This document shows positions 1 to 8,959 of a stretch of 35,426 nucleotides of DNA, piece after piece. The position numbers and the translations under genes are program-made. Under the pieces are notes generated by a model, which was not told the origin of the DNA, ran no database searches, and saw nothing but the letters and a program-made list of their open reading frames with translations. Each line of letters begins with the position of its first letter. Positions within the stretch are counted from its first letter, which is position 1. Source of the DNA: Candidatus Auribacterota bacterium (GTDB taxonomy: Bacteria > Auribacterota > JAFGBW01 > JAFGJP01); contig JAGLFH010000004.1 in NCBI GenBank assembly GCA_023144635.1, positions 1-35,426 of the forward strand. Reading direction: 5' to 3'.

Positions 1-3000
1 GTTAAGAGTGATCTGTTCATTACCGTTCTGGGCAAGGAGATTCTGAGGGGCAAGAGGAGCGCCGGCTACAGCTGTGACAGCATTTGTCTTATTGCTTTCT
101 CTTGTTGTCCAGTCAAGAGCAGTTATTTCATATGAATATTCTGTGCTTTGAGTAAGGTCTTTATCTGTGTAAATATTGGTTTTTACAGCAGTCGGATTTA
201 TTTTAACACCATCTCTATAGATGTTATATCCCCTTAAATCTATTTCAGAATTAGCATCCCAGGAAAGAACCAGAGTATTGTCACCCGGATCATCTATGGA
301 AAGATTGGTCGGTATGGCCGGCGCAATGCCGTCATCAGGAAAGCTTGTTAATATCTTTATATCATCTATCAACCATCCTTCATAGTTATTGTAGATAGAA
401 TCAAAGGTATTAAAATAAAAACGGAAATAAATAGTCTTATCAACATAAGAGGAAAGCTCTAATGTCACTTCTTCCCAGAGAGATGCTGATTTTGTAGATT
501 GGAAAACACTAACCCATGTTATTTTATCTTCAGAGACGAGAACTTTAGCTACATCATAAGGAGCCCAATCTTCTGTTTTTAAAGAGTGCTTAAATTTGAG
601 AACGGCATTGTTAAGACCGCTAAGATCAATAGCTTCACTTGTAAGGTAGCCATAATTAGAATAACCTGTATCGTAATTTTTTGTGCTTTCAAGTCCGTAA
701 TACCAGGCATGGCTTGGTGATGATGATTTATAATCTGTTATATGCCACATACCGTTTTCGCCATTTGAATTAGAACCGTAAACGGTAAATTTAGAAGGGC
801 CGCTTTCTGCATCATCAGAAAATATTTCTATTTCCACATCGGTTGTGAAGGTATAAAAATCTCCGTTATTATCATCACTTGTCTCGTTTCCGGCTGCATC
901 AACTGAAGTTAATTTTACTTCGTATGTTGTAGCAGAGTTAAGATTGTTCAGTACTATTCCGTGATGTGTTTCATTTGAAGTTGATTTAGAAGTGCTCCAG
1001 TCTATAGTTCCTTTTTCTCTGTAAAAAGCAGTTCCGTTACAAATTTCATCTGTCATCCAGTTAACAGATCCCATGTCTTTACCAAGAGAAAAGACAACAG
1101 TATTGATTATTTCCGGTGCTATGATATCTATTGATGCTTGAGCTGTAAGAGTTAGAGTTTCTCCCTTTCCTGTATCTTCGTCCGTATATTTTGCGTAGAT
1201 CTTATCATTATGATTTACAGTCAATAAATTTTCTATCTGGAAGGAAGTCGTGAAAACTCCCGTGTTTGTTCCTGTCTCAAAGAGTGTGATATTGGTTCCT
1301 TTTTTATCCGAATCAGAATATATAAAAGAAATAATAGTTTCTATCTCTTCTGATGTATTGAGATCTTTGTCAACAATTGTAAGCTCAACCGTTGCATCTG
1401 ACCTGTAGGTGCTGTTATCAAAATAGACGCTTCCCATACTGGAAGTTAACTGAACTCCTTTTATTACTATTGCATAAGGCTGAGGCCCGTTAGGGATATT
1501 GTATCCATTAACTGTAACAGTATATGCTCCAGGTGATGGATTTTTTATAAGTATGTTCTCGACAACATTAAGGCGGTCGCTTGATCCTCCTATTACAGAT
1601 TGACCGTTATTAAAAACATTGCCTTTAAATATTCCGTTTGGGGCAGTGACTGTGATATCAAGATCATTTACAAGCTGAATAGCTGAACTTAATGACGGGT
1701 AATAGTCTGTCCATACAAGAGTTATTTTTAATGGTTGTGTGCCGTCAGAATAAACAGTATAAGTTTTGTTCTCTCCGGTTTGAAGCCCTATATTATTATC
1801 CTCTATCCAGATGGTCTCTGGATCGCCTGCAAAATATAGCGTGCTGTCTAGTAGGATCCTTCCCCAACCCTGACCAGTGCTTGGGATCGGTCCATCAATA
1901 TAATCACCTGTCATTTCACTAGCGCAGTTTGTCATCGTAGCTTTTATAAGAGCTGCACTTGGAGTAAAAGCATTGCTAGGGTTTTTGATGCCTGTTGGAT
2001 AAAAACCATCCATATAATATTGTCTTACAAGGGCTGCACTTCCTGCGTGAGTAGGGCAGGACATACTTGTTCCGCTCATGCTGCGTACACCTGAATTGTA
2101 AGTTGAAACATTCCCGTCATTATCCGGAGACATTATGAAATAACCCGGTGCTGTTATTGTTGGTTTTATACGACCATCATCAGTAGGACCATTACTTGAA
2201 AAATATGCTACATCTTCTTGATCAAAACCGGATTGAGCGTTTTCACTTGCGCCTGATGTAATAATGTTTTTTGCTGTTCCCGGTGAACCTATAGTATTGA
2301 CACTAGATCCAGAATTACCTGCAGAAAAGCAAATGAGAAAATCTTTATTGTTCCACATGAATTCATCTGCGTCTTGTGACATAGATGTATATGCGCCTCC
2401 TACAGAAGCACCCCATGAATTAGAATGAATTCTGGCACCATCATCATAAGCTTGCTGGAAATATGTATTAAGATCAGCAGGAATACCGGTGAGTGATCCA
2501 CCTGCTGCAATATCCTGCATAACAAGCTTTGCATCATAAGCAATACCATTATATTGAGAGTTCGTAGATAGTGATTTTCCAAGAATAGTTCCTGATACAT
2601 GTGTTCCATGATCGTGTCTATCCCAGTCACCATTTCCTGCTAAGTCATGGTAAGAAATTACTTTTCTTTGATTTAAATTTACAGTTGAATTAGGAATACC
2701 TTCAGTTGCATCCCAGAAAAAGACCATATCATAATCAAGTCCAGTATCACCAACACCGACTATTTGTCCTTCTCCAGTAATGCCTTTATCCCAGAGTGGT
2801 GTTTCATTTTGAACATTGCTTTGTACAACCCATCTCATCTCATTGTTGTCTAATTCAGGAGGGATGTAAGGCTCTATCCACTCAATTTCATCAGATTGTG
2901 CAAGTGCAACGTAAACTGAATCAAGGATATCTTTTGGTACATTTAAAAGCATTTTACTTTTTCTTGCCTCGCTTGTCTGAAGAATATCAACATCATCAAT

Positions 3001-3864
3001 TGAATCGGCGATTGCGAGTAGTGTTGATAATTTTTCATTTTTAAAACTCTGTACCATGAGAAGTACTTTTTCTTGGCTATCAGGAATTTCAGTTTCTTTA
3101 TATTTGATAGCAGATTCGTTATTTTTTTTATTATTTGTTTTATTTTTGAATCGAGAAACATTTCTTTTAGCTTTTTTTAACAATTCTTCATTTTTATATA
3201 AAAGAGCTTTAGATACTTTAAAAACGGGCTGATATAAACCTATCCACTGTATATATGAAATATAAAGAAGACTATCTTTTTGGTTAGATGTCATTTTAAT
3301 AATATAGGTATTATTAGGAACGTAATGTTCAAGAGTGTATCCAAGAGAAATAAGTTCGTTTTTCCAAACTTGTTCTATCGGGCCTGTAAACTGCACTAGA
3401 TAGCGAACAGGAGTAACTGATAATATTTCTTCCTTGGATAGCTCAATGGGAATTAATACTCCACCTTTGTCGGTTTTAAAACCTCCTGCTTGAAGAAGTA
3501 TACCTTTTGGATCATCAATAAGTTTTTGTGGATCAATAAGTTTTTGTGGTGATGTCTCTTTATTAGAACTTGTTTCGGAATGGTATCCTTTGTAAGTATA
3601 CAGATTTTTATCTTTTTCAAAGGATGTTTTTTTTGTATCTGATATAATCACTGGAACTTTTACTTGATCAGAATTGTTTTTTTTAAGAGAAAGAGGGGAG
3701 TGGTTGTTCTGAATATCTGTATTTTTAGATAAATTTTTGTTAAAATCTATTAAATTTCCTTGATCTTTTAAAACAACATTATCTTTTTCAGTAAGTAAGT
3801 TATTAAGGATGAGATTTGTAATAATAATTGGAAGAAATATCAAAAGTATTTTGGCAGATTTCAT
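1..3864 (-). CDS. Large secreted subtilisin-like (S8) serine protease, partial at its C terminus
   Basis: An uninterrupted frame of 1288 codons starts at the ATG at 3864 and runs off the left edge. Residues 1-25 are hydrophobic and look like a signal peptide. About 150-225 resembles the N-terminal domain of long S8 proteases. The peptidase domain (about 345-640) has all catalytic positions: Asp373 in GVGDTG, His419 in HDHGTHVSG, oxyanion Asn517 in SAGNSG and Ser600 in SGTSMS. A P-like beta domain with VNDLDITVTAPNG follows at about 675-810. Then come a beta domain rich in Asp/Thr (810-910), a fibronectin III-like domain (912-1010), a MAM/jelly-roll-like domain (1012-1172) and further fibronectin III-like repeats. 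It should act outside the cytoplasm as an endopeptidase; the substrate is unknown. The missing end may hold a sorting or anchoring signal. No Shine-Dalgarno sequence precedes the ATG. Confidence 0.93.
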   Translation of the reverse strand, partial: MKSAKILLIFLPIIITNLILNNLLTEKDNVVLKDQGNLIDFNKNLSKNTDIQNNHSPLSLKKNNSDQVKVPVIISDTKKTSFEKDKNLYTYKGYHSETSSNKETSPQKLIDPQKLIDDPKGILLQAGGFKTDKGGVLIPIELSKEEILSVTPVRYLVQFTGPIEQVWKNELISLGYTLEHYVPNNTYIIKMTSNQKDSLLYISYIQWIGLYQPVFKVSKALLYKNEELLKKAKRNVSRFKNKTNNKKNNESAIKYKETEIPDSQEKVLLMVQSFKNEKLSTLLAIADSIDDVDILQTSEARKSKMLLNVPKDILDSVYVALAQSDEIEWIEPYIPPELDNNEMRWVVQSNVQNETPLWDKGITGEGQIVGVGDTGLDYDMVFFWDATEGIPNSTVNLNQRKVISYHDLAGNGDWDRHDHGTHVSGTILGKSLSTNSQYNGIAYDAKLVMQDIAAGGSLTGIPADLNTYFQQAYDDGARIHSNSWGASVGGAYTSMSQDADEFMWNNKDFLICFSAGNSGSSVNTIGSPGTAKNIITSGASENAQSGFDQEDVAYFSSNGPTDDGRIKPTITAPGYFIMSPDNDGNVSTYNSGVRSMSGTSMSCPTHAGSAALVRQYYMDGFYPTGIKNPSNAFTPSAALIKATMTNCASEMTGDYIDGPIPSTGQGWGRILLDSTLYFAGDPETIWIEDNNIGLQTGENKTYTVYSDGTQPLKITLVWTDYYPSLSSAIQLVNDLDITVTAPNGIFKGNVFNNGQSVIGGSSDRLNVVENILIKNPSPGAYTVTVNGYNIPNGPQPYAIVIKGVQLTSSMGSVYFDNSTYRSDATVELTIVDKDLNTSEEIETIISFIYSDSDKKGTNITLFETGTNTGVFTTSFQIENLLTVNHNDKIYAKYTDEDTGKGETLTLTAQASIDIIAPEIINTVVFSLGKDMGSVNWMTDEICNGTAFYREKGTIDWSTSKSTSNETHHGIVLNNLNSATTYEVKLTSVDAAGNETSDDNNGDFYTFTTDVEIEIFSDDAESGPSKFTVYGSNSNGENGMWHITDYKSSSPSHAWYYGLESTKNYDTGYSNYGYLTSEAIDLSGLNNAVLKFKHSLKTEDWAPYDVAKVLVSEDKITWVSVFQSTKSASLWEEVTLELSSYVDKTIYFRFYFNTFDSIYNNYEGWLIDDIKILTSFPDDGIAPAIPTNLSIDDPGDNTLVLSWDANSEIDLRGYNIYRDGVKINPTAVKTNIYTDKDLTQSTEYSYEITALDWTTRESNKTNAVTAVAGAPLAPQNLLAQNGNEQITLN
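3514..3549. repeat. 18-bp perfect tandem duplication inside the protease gene
   Basis: Two adjacent identical 18-base units (3514-3531 and 3532-3549) add six codons in frame and give a doubled PQKLID-type peptide in the low-complexity linker before the N-terminal domain. The length is a multiple of three, so the frame is kept. It is probably replication slippage in an unconstrained linker. Confidence 0.85.
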
Positions 3865-4318
3865 AAATAATTAGTGATGCATTAAGTGTACCGAAGGTTA
3901 ATTTATCATATTTGTATAAACATAAGTTCTTTAAAATGAATGATTTACTGAAAATATAGACGCCTAATTCTTTGATTTATTCAAAAATAATATGTAATAT
4001 ATTGTGGCAGTATGGTAACAAAAAGCTAAAAATGGTAACGATATATTGCTGTTTTTGTTGAATATGAAATAGTTTTAGTTTAAGGTATTAGCTCATTTTC
4101 TTAATAATTATGTATTTATTAATATAATAATAATTTTGGTTCAATTTGTAATTAGAAATTTTTGTCGTTTTTTTTATTAGTGAAAGAATTAATTTTCAAA
4201 AACAGTAGTGTACAGGAAAAAATAATGGTCTATTAGGTTATTATCTAAAGAGGTAGTTGGGTTTTTAAAGTATAATCTTTTTTATAGTTATTAAAATAAG
4301 TGGAGTTTTGTTTTTATT
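3865..4318. promoter_or_regulatory. Divergent intergenic region between protease and asnB, with a direct repeat
   Basis: This 454-base, very AT-rich gap has no convincing coding frame and separates divergently transcribed genes, so it must hold promoters for both. The octamer ATGGTAAC occurs twice in direct orientation at 4012-4019 and 4032-4039, start-to-start 20 bases, close to two helical turns, as expected for a tandem regulator site. A TATAAT hexamer at 4271-4276 could be the asnB -10 box, but I see no good -35 partner. GGAG at 4302-4305 is a weakly placed ribosome site, 13 bases before the asnB ATG. Confidence 0.35.
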
Positions 4319-6175
4319 ATGTGTGGAATCGTAGGAACTTTGAATAAAAGTGGAAAACCTGTTATGCAGGATCTGCTAATTAAAATGAGAGACAGGATGT
4401 TTTCGCGTGGTCCTGATGATGCTGGGATATGGCTGGATGGTCGTATAGGGTTTGGTCATAGAAGGCTGTCAATTATAGATCTTTCAAAAAATGGTCACCA
4501 GCCGATGGTCGATGAAGAAACAGGTTCAGTTATAGTCTACAATGGAGAAATATATAACTTTAAGGAAATTCGTGAGCAGCTCGAGAAGAAAAGTATAAAA
4601 TTTAAAAGTAATTCTGATACAGAGGTTGTCTTAAAAGCATATAGGTTATGGGGAAAAGCATGTGTGGAAAGATTTAATGGGATGTTTGCTTTTGCTATAT
4701 GGGATAAACAGTGTAACGGCCTATTTATTGCGAGAGATAGAGTAGGTATAAAACCGCTTTATTATCTTAATAATAATGATATTTGTATATTTGCATCGCG
4801 CTTAGGAGCGCTTATGTTGCATCCCGAGTGTTCGCGGGATATTGATGAGCAGGCGCTTGGCTTTTATCTAGAGTGTGGATATGTTCCTGCGCCATGGTCA
4901 ATTTTAAAAGGCGTAAAAAAGTTAAAGCCGGGATATTCTCTTTGGATAGATGAAAAAGGACTTAAAGAAAATTGTTATTGGAAAATTGATTCAATTAAAA
5001 TAGATAATTCTATTACTAAATCTTCTGATGACGAGCTGGTCGAAAGGCTGGATCATATTCTTCGTGAGGCTGTAAAGTCAAGATTAGTCTCAGATGTGCC
5101 GCTTGGAGCTTTTTTATCAGGCGGAATAGACTCTTCACTTGTATCAGCTATTATGTGTCAATGCTCAAATTCTACTCCAAAAACATTTACGATAGGATTT
5201 GAAGAGAAGGATTATGATGAATCTTTATATGCACTTAGAATAGCAAAGCATCTCGAGACTGATCATCATGAGAAAATAATGAAAAGCAGTGATCTACTTG
5301 ATCTACTTGATGATAATATGTTTTGCTATGATGAGCCGTTTGCAGATTTTTCAAGCCTTCCAACTATGCTGGTTTCCCGTTTTGCAAGAGAAAATGTCAC
5401 TGTAGCGCTCAGTGGGGATGGAGGTGATGAACTTTTTGCAGGTTATCGAGATTATGCTCTCTGGAAATATTTACAAATATTTTATCGTATACCGCAAGTG
5501 CTCCGGAACCCTCTCGGAAGCTTCATGTCAAAATTGAGCAGTAAAAAGTATGCCGTTATTGGCAAGAGTATTAAAAAGAAAGATTTAATGAATGGTTTTA
5601 CTTTCCTTAGAAGTATTATAAGAGAGCATCGTTCATTGATGTTTTCAGATGTCAAAATACTAAAAATGCAGGAATTATTTGAGAGAAGAAGTGCTGATTT
5701 TCCTGATCTTGATGTTGTTTCAAAGCTTTGCCGGCTTGATGCAGCATATTATATGGCAGATGATATATTACAAAAGGTTGATGTTGCATCTATGTCTACA
5801 AGCTTAGAAGCCAGAGTCCCGATTCTAGATCATAAAGTGGTGGAGTTTTCACAGTCTTTACCTATTAGATATAAAATGAAAGGACTTAATAGTAAATGGT
5901 TATTAAAAAAAGTTCTTTCAAGGTATGTTCCATCAAAACTTTTTGAAAGAACAAAAAGAGGATTTGCTATGCCTGTCAGAAATTGGTTTAGAGGAGAGTT
6001 AAAAGATATGGTTCGAGATGAGCTGTCACCTTCAAGAGTGAAGCAGTTTGGATATCTTGACCCTGATATTATACAAAAATTAATTAATTTTCATATATCT
6101 AATAAACAAGATACTCATAGAATACTTTGGGCTTTATTAAGCCTTCTCAGGTGGAATAAAAATTTTAGAAGTTAG
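4319..6175 (+). CDS. asnB: Asparagine synthetase (glutamine-hydrolysing) family amidotransferase, first copy
   Basis: The 618-residue protein begins MCGIVG, which leaves Cys2 as the N-terminal nucleophile of a class II glutaminase domain (about 2-190; SRGPDD and YNGEIYN visible). The synthetase domain follows with the ATP-pyrophosphatase loop SGGIDSS at 267-273 and the later SGDGGDE motif. Length is normal for AsnB. The family makes asparagine from aspartate, glutamine and ATP. Copies in polysaccharide loci can instead amidate sugar acids, and the carbamoyltransferase 62 bases downstream makes that reading plausible here. A second AsnB lies at 18565-20430. Which of the two, if either, makes free asparagine cannot be told from the sequence. 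The N-terminal Met must be removed to expose Cys2, so this start is firm. Confidence 0.93.
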   Translation: MCGIVGTLNKSGKPVMQDLLIKMRDRMFSRGPDDAGIWLDGRIGFGHRRLSIIDLSKNGHQPMVDEETGSVIVYNGEIYNFKEIREQLEKKSIKFKSNSDTEVVLKAYRLWGKACVERFNGMFAFAIWDKQCNGLFIARDRVGIKPLYYLNNNDICIFASRLGALMLHPECSRDIDEQALGFYLECGYVPAPWSILKGVKKLKPGYSLWIDEKGLKENCYWKIDSIKIDNSITKSSDDELVERLDHILREAVKSRLVSDVPLGAFLSGGIDSSLVSAIMCQCSNSTPKTFTIGFEEKDYDESLYALRIAKHLETDHHEKIMKSSDLLDLLDDNMFCYDEPFADFSSLPTMLVSRFARENVTVALSGDGGDELFAGYRDYALWKYLQIFYRIPQVLRNPLGSFMSKLSSKKYAVIGKSIKKKDLMNGFTFLRSIIREHRSLMFSDVKILKMQELFERRSADFPDLDVVSKLCRLDAAYYMADDILQKVDVASMSTSLEARVPILDHKVVEFSQSLPIRYKMKGLNSKWLLKKVLSRYVPSKLFERTKRGFAMPVRNWFRGELKDMVRDELSPSRVKQFGYLDPDIIQKLINFHISNKQDTHRILWALLSLLRWNKNFRS

Positions 6176-6237
6176 AAAATCTTGAGATGATTTGGTTCTT
6201 TTTATTTTTTATGATGAATTACAATTAAAATAAAAAA

Positions 6238-8055
6238 ATGAATATACTTGGAATTTCTGCTTATTATCATGATAGTGCTGCATGTCTTGTGCAGGATGGC
6301 ATCATTGTTTCTGCTGTTCAGGAAGAGCGATTTACAAGAAAAAAACATGATCACCGTTTTCCTGTAAACGCTGTAAAATTTTGCTTAGAAAATAGCGGGA
6401 TTACTGGAAAAGATATTGATTACGTTGCTTTTTATGATAAACCTTTTGTGAAATTTGAAAGAATACTTCAGACTTATTTTGAATATGCACCTTTTGGAAT
6501 TAGTTCTTTTGTAAAAGCTATCCCTCTTTGGATAAAAAAGAAATTATGGATAAAAGATCTTATTCGTGAAGAGCTTGATTTTGAGGGGCAGATATTGTTT
6601 CCAGAACATCATGAATCCCACGCAGCTTCAGCATTTTTTCCATCACCTTTTAATGAAGCAGCATTTTTAACAATAGACGGAGTTGGTGAGTGGACAACAA
6701 CAAGCTTTGGGGTTGGTAAGGGGAATAATATAAAGATAATTGCAGATATTCATTTTCCTCATTCAGTAGGGCTTTTATATTCAGCGTTTACTTATTACAC
6801 TGGATTTAGAGTTAATTCTGGTGAATATAAAGTTATGGGGCTTGCTCCATATGGAGAACCAAAATATAAAGATATAATTTTTAATGAACTTATTGATTTA
6901 AAAGAAGATGGTTCATTTAAGCTTAATATGAAGTATTTTAATTATTGTACCGGGCTTACAATGACAAATAAAAAATTTGATGATCTTTTTGGAGGTCCTC
7001 CAAGGAAGCCTGAATCAAAATTAACCCAACGTGAGATGGACCTTGCCCGTTCGGTTCAGGATGTAACGGAGGAAATAATGCTCCGTATGGCGCGACATAT
7101 TCACAAAGTTACTGGACAAAGAAATCTATGTCTGGCAGGCGGTGTTGCGCTAAATTGTGTTGGAAACGGAAGGATACTTCGTGAAGGCCCATTTGAAAAT
7201 ATATGGATACAGCCTGCTGCAGGTGATGCTGGAGGTGCTCTCGGTGCGGCAATGTCAGTGTGGTTCCAGTATCTTGAGAATAAAAGAGTAGCAGATGATA
7301 AAAATGATACGCAAAGCGGTTCATATTTAGGCCCGATTTATGAAAATAATGTTATAGAAAAATATCTTACTAAAAACGATATTCCTTTTACCATGCTTAA
7401 ACATGAAGATTTGCCTGAGATAATAGCTGATCTTATTGCAAAGGAAAAAGTAATAGGTTGGTTTCAGGGAAGAATGGAGTTTGGGCCTAGAGCATTGGGT
7501 GCACGTTCCATTATAGGTGATGCACGGTCTCCTAAAATGCAGGAGACAATGAACCTTAAAATAAAATTTAGGGAAAGTTTTCGCCCATTTGCTCCTTCAG
7601 TTATTGAAGAAAAAACAACAGATCTTTTTGATATTGAAGGGAAAAGTCCATATATGCTTCTTGTTGCTCCTGTAAAAAAGGAAATAAGACGTGATATGAC
7701 AGATGATGAAAAAAGTTTGTTTGGTGTCGATAAATTACATGTTGTGCGTTCAAACATTCCTGCTGTTACGCATGTTGATTATTCTGCAAGAGTGCAGACA
7801 GTAAGTAAAAGGACAAATCCACTCTATCATGATTTAATAAATGCTTTTTATGAAAAGAGTGGTTCACCTGTAATTATTAATACTTCTTTTAATGTAAGGG
7901 GTGAGCCGATAGTGTGTACACCTGATGATGCTTACATGTGTTTTATGAGAACTAATATGGATTATCTTGTAATGGGTGATTTCCTGATTGAAAAAAAAGA
8001 ACAAAAACCTTTGAAAAAAGATATTGATTGGTTAAAGAAATTTGAGTTGGATTAA
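6238..8055 (+). CDS. NodU/CmcH/TobZ-family O-carbamoyltransferase
   Basis: The 605-residue protein matches the carbamoyltransferase family over its whole length. The N-terminal ASKHA-fold domain shows GISAYYHDSAACL, HHESHAASAFFPSPF, EYKVMGLAPYG, LAGGVALNCVGNG and PAAGDAGGALG. The C-terminal domain shows WFQGRMEFGPRALGARSI, FRPFAPSV and NTSFNVRGEPIV. Family members form carbamoyl-adenylate from carbamoyl phosphate and ATP and carbamoylate a hydroxyl group of a sugar or antibiotic. With AsnB upstream and SxtJ-like and DUF5989-like genes downstream, modification of an envelope or exported glycan is the best inference. There is no visible Shine-Dalgarno sequence ahead of the ATG, only A/T-rich leader. 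Confidence 0.93.
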   Translation: MNILGISAYYHDSAACLVQDGIIVSAVQEERFTRKKHDHRFPVNAVKFCLENSGITGKDIDYVAFYDKPFVKFERILQTYFEYAPFGISSFVKAIPLWIKKKLWIKDLIREELDFEGQILFPEHHESHAASAFFPSPFNEAAFLTIDGVGEWTTTSFGVGKGNNIKIIADIHFPHSVGLLYSAFTYYTGFRVNSGEYKVMGLAPYGEPKYKDIIFNELIDLKEDGSFKLNMKYFNYCTGLTMTNKKFDDLFGGPPRKPESKLTQREMDLARSVQDVTEEIMLRMARHIHKVTGQRNLCLAGGVALNCVGNGRILREGPFENIWIQPAAGDAGGALGAAMSVWFQYLENKRVADDKNDTQSGSYLGPIYENNVIEKYLTKNDIPFTMLKHEDLPEIIADLIAKEKVIGWFQGRMEFGPRALGARSIIGDARSPKMQETMNLKIKFRESFRPFAPSVIEEKTTDLFDIEGKSPYMLLVAPVKKEIRRDMTDDEKSLFGVDKLHVVRSNIPAVTHVDYSARVQTVSKRTNPLYHDLINAFYEKSGSPVIINTSFNVRGEPIVCTPDDAYMCFMRTNMDYLVMGDFLIEKKEQKPLKKDIDWLKKFELD

Positions 8056-8059
8056 GATC

Positions 8060-8476
8060 ATGTTAATAGAAAATACAAAAAATATTAAAAGTGAAAGATC
8101 AGATTTAAAAAAATTTGGTATTCTTTTTGGATCTATTTTTCTTGTTTTTGGTATAATCTTATTTTTTAAGGATAAATCAAACTGGTATTATTTTATTTTT
8201 GCTGCAGGGATTTTTTTATTATCTGCTTTTGCTTTTCCTCTTATCTTAAAACCGTTATATAAAGTATGGATGAAATTTGGCCTTATTATGAATTTTATTA
8301 TGATCCATTTGGTTTTAGGTCTATTATTTTATTTAGTTATAACACCTATCGGAATTGCAGCTAAGATATTTGGAAAGCCTTTTCTGGATGTTAAAATGGA
8401 TAGATCTACTAAGAGTTACTGGATATTAAGAAAAGAGCAGGAAAATAATAAAAAAAGATATGAAAAGCAATTCTAA
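8060..8476 (+). CDS. SxtJ-like small membrane protein
   Basis: I place the start at the ATG at 8060 (138 residues), 4 bases after the carbamoyltransferase stop. A TTG at 8042 would overlap that gene and adds only six residues. A charged N terminus is followed by three hydrophobic segments (about 20-42, 48-70 and 76-105) and a basic C terminus ending in KKRYEKQF. The pattern LKKFGILFGSIF near the N terminus and the position behind a NodU-type gene match the SxtJ family, named after a saxitoxin-cluster gene and common beside carbamoyltransferases. Its biochemical role is unknown. It sits in the inner membrane and may recruit the carbamoyltransferase to its substrate; that is inference. Confidence 0.75.
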   Translation: MLIENTKNIKSERSDLKKFGILFGSIFLVFGIILFFKDKSNWYYFIFAAGIFLLSAFAFPLILKPLYKVWMKFGLIMNFIMIHLVLGLLFYLVITPIGIAAKIFGKPFLDVKMDRSTKSYWILRKEQENNKKRYEKQF

Positions 8477-8800
8477 AGAATTTTAGTCACAGATGAACAC
8501 AGATTGACACATAGTTCGACAGGCTCACTATTTTATATCCTGAGTGAAATCGAAGGAGATGAAAAAAAGAACAAGGGAGGGGACAACCTTCGGCGAATTA
8601 AAAAAGCAATATTACAGTACTTAAACATAAAAAAGCAAGACCGCCACGCATCTGTTTAGTTATTAAATAATATATTTACTTGGATCCCTGCTTTTGCAGA
8701 AATGACAACTTTTTATATTTACCTGGCATTTATGGTATACTTGACTTGTAAAATATGCAGGGTAGTTTTTTTATGCTAGAATTTGATTGGAGAATAAATA
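8477..8800. repeat. Intergenic gap with degenerate dispersed repeats
   Basis: No gene is seen in this 324-base gap. Starting 12 bases after the SxtJ-like stop it carries several short repeat-type words: CACAGATGAACACAGATTG-like text at about 8489, then at 8539-8555 a 17-mer whose reverse complement matches 26541-26557 with one mismatch. At 8681-8706 a GGATCC-starting element contains a CTGC-TTTT-GCAG hairpin (8688-8699). These resemble decayed copies of widespread bacterial intergenic repeats. The last 60 bases lead into the DUF5989-like gene; GGAG at 8789-8792 may be its ribosome site. Confidence 0.6.
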
Positions 8801-8959
8801 ATGAGCAAAATGAGTATTATAGCTGAGTTTTGGGATTTTTTAAAAGAGCGTAAAAAATGGTGGTTAGCACCTATTTTTATTTTTTTGCTTCTACTTGGTG
8901 CACTTGTTGTTTTAGGCGAGGGGTCTGTAATTGCACCATTAATATATACTCTGTTCTAA
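8801..8959 (+). CDS. DUF5989-like 52-residue membrane peptide
   Basis: A complete short frame from ATG 8801 to TAA 8957-8959 encodes 52 residues. It begins with an amphipathic, charged stretch (IIAEFWDFLKERKKWWLAP) followed by one strong membrane span (about 24-42) and ends SVIAPLIYTLF. This arrangement, with the FLKERKKWWLAPI core and the GSVIAPLIYTLF tail, is that of the DUF5989 family, which typically lies next to SxtJ-like and NodU-type genes. GGAG at 8789-8792 lies 8 bases before the ATG. The function is unknown. It is separated from the SxtJ-like gene by 324 bases of repeat-bearing sequence, so the module appears to have been interrupted by repeat insertion. Confidence 0.8.
   Translation: MSKMSIIAEFWDFLKERKKWWLAPIFIFLLLLGALVVLGEGSVIAPLIYTLF

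Noticed and set aside
4010..4050. Possible sigma54 promoter (TGG...TTGC) before asnB
   Set aside because: The spacing between the GG and GC doublets is 12 bases instead of the required 10, and the -24 element lacks the conserved TGGCAC form.
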